The translations under genes and the position numbers were made by a program. A stretch of 64,000 nucleotides of DNA from Secundilactobacillus yichangensis. GTDB taxonomy: Bacteria > Bacillota > Bacilli > Lactobacillales > Lactobacillaceae. The notes under the pieces are model-generated. The model was not told where the DNA came from, ran no database searches, and saw only the letters and a program-made list of their open reading frames with translations. The stretch lies in assembly GCF_016861565.1 (NCBI RefSeq), contig NZ_BOLK01000005.1, positions 62,001 to 126,000 of the forward strand, in the 5' to 3' direction. This document shows, piece after piece, positions 17,507 to 25,000 of this stretch; within the stretch, counting starts at the first letter, position 1; the number at the start of each line of letters is the position of its first letter.

Positions 17507-17801
17507 TTTAGCTGAAGAGACCGCTACGGGATTAGTCCTCGTTGATTTCTGGGCGGACTGGTGTGCCCCGTGCAAAATGATGGATCCAATTCTTGAACAG
17601 TTGGAAACAACGTATGGCGACCGAATCAAATTCGGTAAGCTGAACGTGGAGAATAACCAGGATTTAGCAATGAACTATAAAGTGATGAGTATTCCAAGTC
17701 TGGTTCTTTTTCGTGACGGCAAAGCCGTTGAAAAGGTGACTGGACTATACCCGAAAGAGAAATTAGCAAAGTATTTAGACCGAAAACTAGCAACCAATTA
17801 G
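17481..17801 (+). CDS. trxA: thioredoxin
   Basis: A 106-residue cytoplasmic disulfide reductant of normal thioredoxin length. The active site is ADWCAPCKMMDP, so WCAPC instead of the usual WCGPC. The cis-proline loop is SIPSL and the C-terminal GLYPKEKLAKYL helix is present. It starts inside the terC reading frame (26-base overlap) with AAAGGGGAAG upstream, and the dehydrogenase gene follows after 12 bases. The Ala variant occurs in some lactobacillar thioredoxins and may shift redox potential. It may be a second thioredoxin beside a housekeeping copy elsewhere. Confidence 0.92.
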   Translation: MAVTITKANLAEETATGLVLVDFWADWCAPCKMMDPILEQLETTYGDRIKFGKLNVENNQDLAMNYKVMSIPSLVLFRDGKAVEKVTGLYPKEKLAKYLDRKLATN

Positions 17802-17813
17802 GGGGCTTTTAAA

Positions 17814-18680
17814 ATGAAATTAGGATTTATTGGTACGGGTGTCATGGGTGGTGCCATTGCGGGGCATTTACTTGATGCCGGACACGATTTAGTTGTTTAT
17901 AACCGGACTAAGTCGAAAACGGATGCGCTAGTGACAAAGGGAGCGTCTTGGGCGGATACACCAGCTAAAGTGGCTCAGCGGTCAGATATTATTTTTTCAA
18001 TGGTTGGTTATCCAGCAGACGTTGAAGATATTTACTTTGGTGATCAGGGGATTTTTAGTGCGCTGACAGCTGGTAAAACGGTGGTTGATATGACCACCAG
18101 CACGCCGACCTTAGCCGAGAAAATTGCAGCTAAAGCCGAAAAGCTGAACGCTCACGCATTGGACGCGCCCGTTTCAGGCGGCGATGTCGGTGCCAAAAAC
18201 GCGACACTGACAGTGATGGTTGGTGGCGATCAAGCCACTTATGATGCCGTGAAGCCCCTGCTTGAACTGGTGGGTCAAAAGGTTCACTTATTTGGGCCAG
18301 CGGGTAAGGGTCAGCATACTAAGATGGCCAATCAGATCATGATTGCCGGCACGATGACGGGAACCGTAGAAATGATGGTGTATGCTAAGCACGCTGGATT
18401 AAATATGAACGATGTGTTAGATACGCTTAGCAGCGGCGGTGCTGATAACTGGAGCATGGATAATTACGCGCCCCGAATCTTAAAGGGTGATTATACCCCG
18501 GGTTTCTTTGCTAAACATTTCCTGAAAGATCTGCGGATCGCGTTGGATGAGGCCGACAAGATGAAACTGAATCTGCCGGCTACTAAACTGGCTAAGCAAC
18601 TGTATGAAACTATGGTTGATGAGAGGGGCCTCGGTAATGATGGTACTCAGGGATTGATTAAATTGTATGAGAATGTTTAA
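17814..18680 (+). CDS. NAD(P)-dependent beta-hydroxyacid dehydrogenase (3-hydroxyisobutyrate dehydrogenase family)
   Basis: A 288-residue cytoplasmic oxidoreductase. The Rossmann motif is LGFIGTGVMGGAIAGHLL at the N-terminus, the substrate-binding motif DAPVSGGDVGAKNATL is near 119-134, and the catalytic lysine lies in GQHTKMANQIMIAGT (K about 169). The C-terminal helical domain has the conserved KDLRIALDEA stretch. Family members act on 3-hydroxyisobutyrate, tartronate semialdehyde or glyoxylate; which one is used here is unclear. It is the last gene of the terC-trxA operon and is followed by a terminator. Confidence 0.88.
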   Translation: MKLGFIGTGVMGGAIAGHLLDAGHDLVVYNRTKSKTDALVTKGASWADTPAKVAQRSDIIFSMVGYPADVEDIYFGDQGIFSALTAGKTVVDMTTSTPTLAEKIAAKAEKLNAHALDAPVSGGDVGAKNATLTVMVGGDQATYDAVKPLLELVGQKVHLFGPAGKGQHTKMANQIMIAGTMTGTVEMMVYAKHAGLNMNDVLDTLSSGGADNWSMDNYAPRILKGDYTPGFFAKHFLKDLRIALDEADKMKLNLPATKLAKQLYETMVDERGLGNDGTQGLIKLYENV

Positions 18681-18693
18681 TTTATGAGCAAAC

Positions 18694-18730
18694 AAAAAAC
18701 TAGTGAACAATAACGTTCACTAGTTTTTTA
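18694..18730. terminator. bidirectional terminator
   Basis: AAAAAACTAGTGAAC and GTTCACTAGTTTTTT form a perfect 15-bp stem around a six-base loop, between convergent genes. Confidence 0.85.
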
Positions 18731-18738
18731 TTTACCCA

Positions 18739-19512
18739 TTATTCTTGCAGATCTGAAAAGAAACTGTACAGTTTCTCTTGCGTTAACTGCTGTTTTTCTT
18801 CACCAGCAACATCGTAAGTAATTTTACCATCGCTGATAACTACTAACCGGTTACCAAACTTTAAGGCATCATCTAGATGGTGGGTAATCATCAGGCAGGT
18901 GAGGTTTTGAGCAGTGATGCGTTCGTTGGTGGCGTTCATTAATTCCTGAGAAGTCTTCGGATCCAGTGCTGCCGTATGTTCATCCAGCAGTAAAATATCC
19001 GGTTTTTTCAAAGTTGCCATCAAGAAACTCAGGGCTTGCCGCTGACCGCCAGATAGGCTGCCGGTTGGTGTCGAAAGCCGTTCATCTAAACCGTTACCCA
19101 TGCCACTGGTCATTTGTTTAAATTCGGCCATGTGCTGTTTCAGGTGACGGGGCGTCAGATGACGGTGTTCACCGCGCTTAGTTGCCAGCAGTAAATTTTC
19201 AGCAACGGTCATGCGGGGCGCGGTCCCCAACTTAGGATCTTGGAAAACTCGGCTCAGAAAACGGGTTCGTCGTTCTTCAGATTCGTTAGCAATGGATTGA
19301 CCCCGTAGCAAAATATCACCGGAATCAATGGTCAGATTACCTGCAATAGTGTTGAACAGCGTGGACTTACCAGCACCGTTAGAACCCAGGATTGTGATGA
19401 AGTCACCCTCGTTAATACTGAGGTTTAAATCCTTCAGTAAGGTGAGTTCTTCAGGTGTGTTGCGATTAACTTTAGTGACCACGTGACGTAATTCTAAAAT
19501 TGGCTTAGTCAT
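18739..19512 (-). CDS. ABC importer ATP-binding protein, TrpZ-like
   Basis: A 257-residue cytoplasmic ATPase with Walker A GSNGAGKST, signature SLSGGQRQAL and Walker B ILLLDEHTAAL. The His after DE and the ETH-like MITHHLDDAL switch are normal for this subgroup, which pairs with LivH-like permeases and ABC_sub_bind lipoproteins (the TrpXYZ / YcjX-type systems of Lactobacillales). The start overlaps the permease gene by eight bases. It is the third gene of a three-gene transporter operon read from about 21.65 kb. Confidence 0.88.
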   Translation of the reverse strand: MTKPILELRHVVTKVNRNTPEELTLLKDLNLSINEGDFITILGSNGAGKSTLFNTIAGNLTIDSGDILLRGQSIANESEERRTRFLSRVFQDPKLGTAPRMTVAENLLLATKRGEHRHLTPRHLKQHMAEFKQMTSGMGNGLDERLSTPTGSLSGGQRQALSFLMATLKKPDILLLDEHTAALDPKTSQELMNATNERITAQNLTCLMITHHLDDALKFGNRLVVISDGKITYDVAGEEKQQLTQEKLYSFFSDLQE

Positions 19513-20413
19513 GAGTAGAAATCCCCCGTTTCCAAACGCGTTTGAAGTCGAACATGTCCCGGAAGACTGGCACCATCATGCAAAGGGCTAAAACAACGGA
19601 TGAGAATAGTTTTAAATCGTTGGTGTTGAAGCCTAACTTCAAGACGATCAGTAGAACAAACCGGTACAGGATCGACCCTAGAGTGACGGCTACCAAACGC
19701 TGATTCATGGTCAGTTCACCAAAGGCGACTTCACCGATAATGATGGAAGCCAGCGCAATAACGATGACCCCAATCCCCATGTTGACGTCAGCATAGCCGT
19801 CGTTTTGTGCAACCAGCGCGCCGCCTAAACCAATGACACCGTTGGAGACCATGAGGCCCATAATCTTCATGTTATCGGTTTTAATGCCTAATGATCGAGC
19901 CATTTTTTCGTTATCACCAGTTGCAATGAAGGCCTGCCCAAGGTCGGTCTGCAGAAAGTAAATTAAAACTAGCGTGAGAATGACGATGACCGTAAAGCCA
20001 AGAAAAACACTGTCAAAGTACATTGGTGAGTGCGCAAAAATTGGCAGTTTTAATAATGAGGGTTTATTCAGTAAGGTTAAGTTTGAGCGGCCGTGCATGA
20101 TCCGCAAGTTCACGGAGTAGGCTGCGGTCATGACTAAGATACCGGCTAGCAGGATCGGAATCCGGCCCTTGGTGTACAGCAAACCCGTTGCTAACCCGCA
20201 TAGCATGCCGACGCCAATGGCGATTAAGGTTGCCCAAATAGGGTTGATACCATTGTTGATAGCGGCAACACAAGCAGCTGCTCCCATTGGGAAAGTCCCT
20301 TCAACGGTCATATCAGGGAAGTCTAAAATTCTAAAAGTCAGAAATAGTCCCAAACCAAGGGTTGCCCACAGCAGGCCTTGACCGATGGCGGAAACGCCTA
20401 ATCCAAATGTCAT
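19505..20413 (-). CDS. ABC importer permease, TrpY-like
   Basis: A 302-residue inner-membrane permease of the branched-chain/BPD_transp_2 type with about eight to nine hydrophobic segments and the FTFRILDFPDMTVEGTFP stretch at 25-42. A single permease gene implies a homodimer. It overlaps the binding-protein gene by four bases (ATGA arrangement) and the ATPase gene by eight, showing tight translational coupling. The likely cargo is tryptophan, going by family and the Trp-containing leader peptide; this is inference. Confidence 0.88.
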   Translation of the reverse strand: MTFGLGVSAIGQGLLWATLGLGLFLTFRILDFPDMTVEGTFPMGAAACVAAINNGINPIWATLIAIGVGMLCGLATGLLYTKGRIPILLAGILVMTAAYSVNLRIMHGRSNLTLLNKPSLLKLPIFAHSPMYFDSVFLGFTVIVILTLVLIYFLQTDLGQAFIATGDNEKMARSLGIKTDNMKIMGLMVSNGVIGLGGALVAQNDGYADVNMGIGVIVIALASIIIGEVAFGELTMNQRLVAVTLGSILYRFVLLIVLKLGFNTNDLKLFSSVVLALCMMVPVFRDMFDFKRVWKRGISTHD

Positions 20414-21405
20414 TTGATGATTTCCCCCTTCTTTTGGGCTTGTTTGACTAGTGAGCTCGGGAAGGTGATTCCTAGTCGTCTGGCTTCTTTCATGTTCAAG
20501 ATCAAATCACCGTGTCGGATAAACTTCACTGGCGTGGTAGCCGGCTTTTTGCCCTTTAAGATGGCAGCAGTCATTTTACCGGTTAGAACACCAAGTTTGT
20601 ATTGATTGATACTATAAGTCGCTAAGCCACCGCTTTTAACCATGGTATCGACAGCTGGAAAAACGGGGACTTTAGCAGCGTTAGAGTTTTTGATCAGCGT
20701 CTGCATTGCGGAAGCCACCGTGTTATCGGTTGGCACGTATACTGCGTCCACGTTTTGAACCATTTGCTGTGAAACTTGATCCACGTCGTTGGTGTTGGAG
20801 ATGGAGTAAGCTTTTAATCTGATGTGTTCTTGTGCACACAGTACTTTGAATTGCTTGTACTGGGCAGCGGCTGAATCGTCGCTGGAGGTGTAGAAGATCC
20901 CTAGCGTTTTCATCTTCGGCATCACTTGTTTGATTAGACCAAGCTGTTCCTTTAATGGTGCCTGGTCTGAAACACCGGTGATATTATGGCCTGGCCGTTG
21001 GTTATTCTTCACTAAACCAGCGCCTTGCGGATCGGTAACGGCACCTAAAACGATGGGAATTTTAGAAGTTGCATTTGCTAAAGCTTGAGCCGAAGGCGTT
21101 GCGATACCGATGGTAGCATCAGCGTCTTCGTTAACAAACCGGTTACTCATGGTCATTAGGTTACTTTGATCATTTTGAGCATTTTGAAAATCAATTTTGA
21201 TGTTCTTACCGGAATGATACCCCTCTTCTGCTAGACCATGAATGATCCCGTGATGAATAGCATCCAAGGCAGGGTGAGACATAAGTTGCAAGATGCCGAC
21301 GGTTGGCTTGGCAACCTTGGCTGGTTTGCCTGTTCCGCCTTCGCCAACGAAGGCAAAACCTAGAAAAATAACAATAATAGCGATTAATGCGTATAGTCGC
21401 TTCAT
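20410..21405 (-). CDS. ABC importer substrate-binding protein, TrpX-like
   Basis: A 331-residue exported binding protein. A basic N-terminus and a hydrophobic core (ALIAIIVIFLGFAFVGEG) look like a signal or anchor, without a lipobox cysteine, so it may stay membrane-tethered. The body fits the ABC_sub_bind family: VGILQLMSHPALDAIHHG near the start, VTDPQGAGLV, and SSDDSAAAQY further on. ATG 21405 follows GGGGAA at a good distance, while the upstream in-frame TTG 21420 overlaps that site. Its leader contains a Trp codon ORF and a terminator. Confidence 0.88.
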   Translation of the reverse strand: MKRLYALIAIIVIFLGFAFVGEGGTGKPAKVAKPTVGILQLMSHPALDAIHHGIIHGLAEEGYHSGKNIKIDFQNAQNDQSNLMTMSNRFVNEDADATIGIATPSAQALANATSKIPIVLGAVTDPQGAGLVKNNQRPGHNITGVSDQAPLKEQLGLIKQVMPKMKTLGIFYTSSDDSAAAQYKQFKVLCAQEHIRLKAYSISNTNDVDQVSQQMVQNVDAVYVPTDNTVASAMQTLIKNSNAAKVPVFPAVDTMVKSGGLATYSINQYKLGVLTGKMTAAILKGKKPATTPVKFIRHGDLILNMKEARRLGITFPSSLVKQAQKKGEIIK

Positions 21406-21440
21406 GATTCGATTCCCCAATCTAAAATATAATAAATGAA

Positions 21441-21471
21441 ATAAAAAAGGCGACTCCTTACAGAAGTCGTC
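21441..21471 (-). terminator. intrinsic terminator inside the trpXYZ-type leader
   Basis: On the minus strand CGACTTC and GGAGTCG pair over a TGTAA loop and are followed by CCTTTTTTATTT. It lies 36 bases before the coding start, in the position of an attenuator rather than an operon end. Confidence 0.75.
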
Positions 21472-21650
21472 TAGGAAGCGCGACGTGCAAGGTTAGTCAT
21501 GCAGCGTCACTCATATCACAAAGTAACCGGCAAGACGCGTGTACTGAACATGTTGTTCAAACCGCATCAAAAAGCGGTTTGATTACCGGAACTGCCAAGA
21601 TTTAAATTGCTTAGCGTACTTTGTCATTTGAATTCCTCCGAACTAGAATA
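21472..21650 (-). promoter_or_regulatory. attenuator leader of the Trp-type ABC importer
   Basis: Minus-strand leader between promoter and terminator. It contains the 14-codon ORF, then a perfect hairpin (TCAAACCGC / GCGGTTTGA) directly after that ORF's stop. An outer pairing is possible between the ORF's last bases (CCGGTAA) and TTGCCGG. A GTCG..CGAC pairing could compete with the 5' arm of the terminator. The leader shows no T-box sequence (no GGTGGNACC), so control by leader-peptide translation is the simplest reading. Confidence 0.6.
21583..21627 (-). CDS. putative Trp leader peptide, 14 residues
   Basis: ATG 21627 to TAA 21583 encodes MTKYAKQFKSWQFR. It is preceded by a perfect GGAGG (21639-21635) at seven bases and by a promoter at 21685-21657, so it is very likely translated. 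A single Trp codon (residue 11) is followed by three codons and the stop, then a hairpin, then the intrinsic terminator. This is the layout of a leader peptide that senses charged tRNA-Trp or free tryptophan during translation. Aromatic and basic residues are enriched (Y, F, W, F; three K, one R). It is too short for homology recognition, so function is inference. Confidence 0.6.
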   Translation of the reverse strand: MTKYAKQFKSWQFR

Positions 21651-21656
21651 TCTACT

Positions 21657-21685
21657 ATTATAAAGACAGTAATCGTGTTGCGCAA
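21657..21685 (-). promoter_or_regulatory. promoter of the trpXYZ-type operon
   Basis: On the minus strand TTGCGC (21685-21680), a 17-bp spacer and a consensus TATAAT (21662-21657). The leader-peptide Shine-Dalgarno begins 18 bases later. Confidence 0.65.
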
Positions 21686-21734
21686 GTCTCACTTGAGTTT
21701 CATTATTTTCGGCTGCAGTGTAAAAATTGGTGAA

Positions 21735-21817
21735 ACAAAAGGACCCAACCCCGTAAACGAGGTTGAGTCCCTTCGTGCTTGATGAACTACATTAGTAGTT
21801 ATCGTGACTATATTATA
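21735..21817 (-). ncRNA. candidate short structured RNA
   Basis: On the minus strand a consensus TATAAT (21817-21812, preceded by TGG TG) is followed within about 75 bases by a small hairpin AACTAC-TAAT-GTAGTT and then a 13-bp stem with two G-U pairs (21771-21741), ending in CCTTTTGTTT. The G-U pairs hold only on the minus-strand RNA. No credible ORF lies between. It could be a small RNA, or simply the terminator of the CPBP gene upstream with a chance -10. Confidence 0.35.
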
Positions 21818-21863
21818 CACCATGCTTTGTAATATAGAAACAAGAATATGTTTTTTTTTCATG

Positions 21864-22538
21864 TCAGACAACTGCCCAGAGATTATTCAGGAAATGCAGT
21901 GCGATACTGTAACTGATATCTTTGAAGTAAAGGTAAGCCCCAGCCAGTACCCAGCCCAGTGAGGCATAAAATAAGGTAGTTACTGAAAATGACAGGGTAT
22001 GCAGGTAACCGAAAATTGCGCCGCTGACTAGTACGCCCAAAACGTTGCTCCAACGGGAGTTTTTTGAAAAGAAGAAATTGAAAAAGAACCCGCGAAACAA
22101 ATATTCTTCAAAAACGGGCGCAATAACAACGCCGTACACGTTATTCCAAAGGGGCAGCTGCTGAATTTCATTCTCCAGAACTGACTGATTGCTTGGCATT
22201 GGCAGCAGATGATGGGCGATTAGCTGCGACCAGCCGATTTGAACGGCCAGCATCAGAATAAAGAACATTAGCAATTGGCTTATACGGTGTCGGTTAAAGG
22301 ACCAATGACCAAAATTCCTGGGATTATAACGTTTAAGCTGTCGCTGGTATAGCCATGTAAAGAGGACTAGTACGGCGGCCACCATGATCAGCATAGCGCC
22401 AATGAATTTACTGGCTAACGCTGCGTTTTTACCGGCATACTTGGTTGCAAACTCCAGCAGAGTGGAATTAGTCAGATATGCAGCCAATAGTAAAATAAAA
22501 GCACCGATACGTAACACCTGTCGTCTGATGTATGACAT
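21864..22538 (-). CDS. CPBP family intramembrane metalloprotease
   Basis: A 224-residue membrane protein with about six to seven spans. It contains the Abi/CPBP motif 1 VFEEYLFRGFFFN (paired Glu and Arg), motif 2 around LGVLVSGAIFGYLH and the final HFLNN motif. Such proteins include prenyl-protein CaaX proteases and bacteriocin-immunity proteins in lactic acid bacteria. ATG 22538 is the start, because GGGGTG precedes it; the GTG 22547 lies within that site. No bacteriocin gene is visible beside it, so immunity is not supported by context. Confidence 0.87.
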   Translation of the reverse strand: MSYIRRQVLRIGAFILLLAAYLTNSTLLEFATKYAGKNAALASKFIGAMLIMVAAVLVLFTWLYQRQLKRYNPRNFGHWSFNRHRISQLLMFFILMLAVQIGWSQLIAHHLLPMPSNQSVLENEIQQLPLWNNVYGVVIAPVFEEYLFRGFFFNFFFSKNSRWSNVLGVLVSGAIFGYLHTLSFSVTTLFYASLGWVLAGAYLYFKDISYSIALHFLNNLWAVV

Positions 22539-22563
22539 GTTCGGCACCCCATTTCTAGTTTAA

Positions 22564-22947
22564 TTAATAGGTAATGATTTTGATTAGATTTTGATCTGGA
22601 TCACGCACCCACAGTGCAGTTGCCGAACCCTTTGCACCTTCGTACGGTACCGGGCCATCAGCGATTTCAACCGCGTAGTTCGTTAAATGAGACAGGGTGT
22701 TTTCCAGTGGATCATGGGTTTCTAAAGCTAATTCGGCGCTGCCTGGTGTAACGACGTGAGCGGTAATCGTAGTTTGATCAGCCGTTGTTCGAAATTCTAA
22801 ACGGTGGTGACCAAGCCGTAAACTCGGCTGCTTAGCATTCTTAATGATGGGCAGGTCAAAGACTTCATGGTAAAAACGCATGGCGTGATTGACATCGCTG
22901 ACAGTTAAAGTCAGACTATCAATATCTTTAATATTCAATTTTGTCAT
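22564..22947 (-). CDS. VOC family protein
   Basis: A 127-residue single-module glyoxalase/dioxygenase-fold protein. IDSLTLTVSDVNHAMRFY at the N-terminus, LEFRTTAD in the middle and ALWVRDPDQNLIKI at the end give the beta-alpha-beta-beta-beta pattern. The usual first metal histidine is replaced (SLTLTV rather than HxxLxV), and the last ligand position has NLIKI rather than NxxEI, so it may not be a metal enzyme. ATG 22947 has AAAGG only two bases away, which is close. It lies upstream of the CPBP gene on the same strand, 25 bases away. Confidence 0.8.
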   Translation of the reverse strand: MTKLNIKDIDSLTLTVSDVNHAMRFYHEVFDLPIIKNAKQPSLRLGHHRLEFRTTADQTTITAHVVTPGSAELALETHDPLENTLSHLTNYAVEIADGPVPYEGAKGSATALWVRDPDQNLIKIITY

Positions 22948-23142
22948 CCTTTGTTTGATTGTAGTATGGCAATCATTATACCACAGGACTTAAAAGACTA
23001 ATTTACTTTCAGGGGATAGTGATTTCGAAAAAAATTATAAATTAAAATGCAAGCGGAACCATTTCTTTCACAAGCTGAATCGAACAAAGTTAAAACTGTG
23101 TTTTAGAAACCCCGATATCATGCCTAATTAGGGCTTGATTTC
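22948..23142. other. intergenic stretch, no gene seen
   Basis: This AT-rich interval between the divergent VOC and ABC-F genes shows no credible ORF, RNA gene or repeat. It must hold the promoter for the minus-strand VOC-CPBP pair, but I could not place it confidently. Confidence 0.4.
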
Positions 23143-23169
23143 TTGCTATTAAAAAAGTTTCGTGATAAT
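23143..23169 (+). promoter_or_regulatory. possible promoter for ABC-F leader
   Basis: TTGCTA (23143-23148) and GATAAT (23164-23169) are spaced by 15 bp, slightly short. The gene itself starts about 190 bases downstream, leaving a long 5' leader. Confidence 0.35.
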
Positions 23170-23187
23170 GTAAAGTGTTGTGAAAAA

Positions 23188-23232
23188 ATGAAAATGATCT
23201 TAAATTTAGCCGTTAAAGGGCTGTTTAAATGA
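23188..23232 (+). CDS. possible upstream ORF in ABC-F leader, 14 residues
   Basis: ATG 23188 to TGA 23232 would encode MKMILNLAVKGLFK. It lies in the leader of an ABC-F gene, where short regulatory ORFs are common in resistance-type members (known for Vga, Msr and VmlR classes). The ribosome binding site is weak (AAAGTG-like), so translation is uncertain. Confidence 0.25.
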   Translation: MKMILNLAVKGLFK

Positions 23233-23260
23233 TGGTGTTCCGGCAAGCTGAGAGTTACAG

Positions 23261-23313
23261 CTAAGGGACTTTTGACAAACTAAGTAGCGTTTAGTTTGTT
23301 GAAAGTCCCTTAG
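23261..23313 (+). repeat. 23-bp hairpin in ABC-F leader
   Basis: Bases 23261-23283 pair with 23291-23313 over 23 bp including two G-U pairs, with a seven-base loop GTAGCGT. The ends read CTAAGGG and CCCTTAG. No T-run follows, so it is not a standard terminator. A hairpin with the same CTAAGG/CCTTAG ends lies at 38495-38549. Confidence 0.7.
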
Positions 23314-23365
23314 ATATGCTTTAAAAGCCTACCTTTGCACACAATTAAAGGAGGTACATTAAAAA

Positions 23366-24913
23366 ATGTCTTTACTAGAAGTTGAAAACCTTAGTATGGC
23401 TTTTGCTGACAAACGGCTGTACGATGATGCAAGTTTTCAGCTAAATAAGGGTGAACACATGGGAATCGTCGGTCAAAACGGGGTTGGTAAATCAACCCTG
23501 ATCAAGGTGCTGACCGGGGATGAATTACCCCTGTCCGGGTCCGTTAAATGGCAGCGTGGCGTTCACGTTGGTTATCTGGACCAATACGCAGATATTCCAG
23601 AAGGTATGACACTGATTGACTTTTTGCATACCGCATTTCAAGATTTATACGATAAAAACGACCGTATGACGCAGCTGTATACCGATTATGCAGAAACATC
23701 GGATGATAAGTTATTGGAACGGGCTGGCCGGATTCAAGAAGAATTGGAAGCCAGCAATTTTTACGACATCGAAACTGAGATTGAACGGATCATTACCGGT
23801 CTTGGCTTGGATGATATTGGCCGGGACCACGAAGTCGCTCAAATGTCTGGTGGCCAACGGTCTAAAATCATTTTAGCCAAACTGCTGCTGCAAAATCCCG
23901 ACGTTATTTTACTGGATGAACCGACAAACTACCTGGACGTGGCCCACATTGCCTGGTTAGTTGATTACTTGAACGGTTTTGAAGGGGCAGCCATGATTAT
24001 TTCCCATGATTATGACTTTCTGGAACAAGTGACTAACTGTATTATTAACGTTGCGTTTGGCAAGATCACCAAGTACCGTGGCAGTTTTAAATCAGCCATG
24101 AGACAGCGTGCAGAACGTGAAGAAGCACAGCGTAAAGAATACGAAAAACAGCAAGTTAAGATTGAAAAAACCGAAAAATTCATTGCAAAGTTTAAGGCTG
24201 GGACGCGTTCTAAACAAGCTAAGTCCCGTGAGAAGCAGCTGTCGCACATGGAGTTGGTGGATCCGCCTTCGAGTAATATCCAAGCAACCTTTAACTTCCC
24301 GTATGAAGATACTGGTTCGCAAAACGCGTTAGTCGTTGACCATCTGTCCGTTGGTTATAACCGGCCACTGCTGAAGCCCGTTACATTCTCGGTAAATACC
24401 GGCGAAAAAGTTGGCTTTGAAGGGTTTAACGGGGTTGGTAAGTCAACTTTGATCAAAACAATTCTTGGTCTGATCAAATCTAAGGGCGGTTCAGCTCAAT
24501 TTTCACCATCGGCTAAGGTCAGTTACTTCAGCCAGGACTTGGAATGGGAAAACGATCAGGAAACGCCGTTGAAAATTATTCAGGCGAAGTATGAAAAATT
24601 GCCTCAAAAAGCCATTCGGACCAAGTTGGCAAAGTGCGGTCTGGATGCTGCTAACGCTATGAAACCCATTGGGCAGCTTTCTGGTGGGGAACAAACTAAG
24701 GTTAAATTAGCCATGATGGAATTTGAACCAAGTAATTTTCTAATCTTGGACGAACCGACCAACCATTTGGATGAGGAGACCAAGGAAGCGCTGAAGGATG
24801 CGATTAACAAGTTTCCTGGCAACGCCATCGTGGTCAGCCATGAGGTCAGTTTCTACGATGGATTAGCCGATAAAGTGCTGAACGTTGAAAAATTAAGTCT
24901 TAAGAATCAGTAA
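23366..24913 (+). CDS. ABC-F family ATPase
   Basis: A 515-residue soluble protein with two ABC domains and no membrane spans. Domain 1 has Walker A GQNGVGKST, signature MSGGQRSKI and Walker B ILLDEPTNYLD. The inter-domain linker (about 235-300) is charged and helical, as in translation-factor or ribosome-protection ABC-F proteins. Domain 2 has GFNGVGKST, LSGGEQTKV and LILDEPTNHLD. Both sites look active. AAAGGAGGT precedes ATG 23366 strongly. It may act on the ribosome exit site, either as a housekeeping factor or as an antibiotic-resistance type. The long structured leader hints at induction. Confidence 0.9.
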   Translation: MSLLEVENLSMAFADKRLYDDASFQLNKGEHMGIVGQNGVGKSTLIKVLTGDELPLSGSVKWQRGVHVGYLDQYADIPEGMTLIDFLHTAFQDLYDKNDRMTQLYTDYAETSDDKLLERAGRIQEELEASNFYDIETEIERIITGLGLDDIGRDHEVAQMSGGQRSKIILAKLLLQNPDVILLDEPTNYLDVAHIAWLVDYLNGFEGAAMIISHDYDFLEQVTNCIINVAFGKITKYRGSFKSAMRQRAEREEAQRKEYEKQQVKIEKTEKFIAKFKAGTRSKQAKSREKQLSHMELVDPPSSNIQATFNFPYEDTGSQNALVVDHLSVGYNRPLLKPVTFSVNTGEKVGFEGFNGVGKSTLIKTILGLIKSKGGSAQFSPSAKVSYFSQDLEWENDQETPLKIIQAKYEKLPQKAIRTKLAKCGLDAANAMKPIGQLSGGEQTKVKLAMMEFEPSNFLILDEPTNHLDEETKEALKDAINKFPGNAIVVSHEVSFYDGLADKVLNVEKLSLKNQ

Positions 24914-24959
24914 TAATGGCCTACCATCGACTAAATGTTATCTTCTTGAAACATTCACA

Positions 24960-24968
24960 TGCTACAAT
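24960..24968 (+). promoter_or_regulatory. extended -10 promoter of L,D-transpeptidase gene
   Basis: TGCTACAAT (TG-n-TACAAT) lies 32 bases before the ATG, with TTTGGAG as the ribosome binding site. Confidence 0.5.
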
Positions 24969-25000
24969 AATGTTATTAAGTCATGTTTGGAGATTAATTT

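Noticed and set aside
21689-21871. 60-codon minus-strand ORF between the Trp-type importer and the CPBP gene
   Set aside because: It has no Shine-Dalgarno, runs straight through two hairpins and a terminator, and its composition is not protein-like. A short RNA or plain intergenic DNA is more plausible.
21864-22538. Bacteriocin immunity locus around the CPBP protease
   Set aside because: No double-glycine precursor peptide, no bacteriocin exporter and no peptide pheromone gene lie nearby, so only the protease family is claimed.
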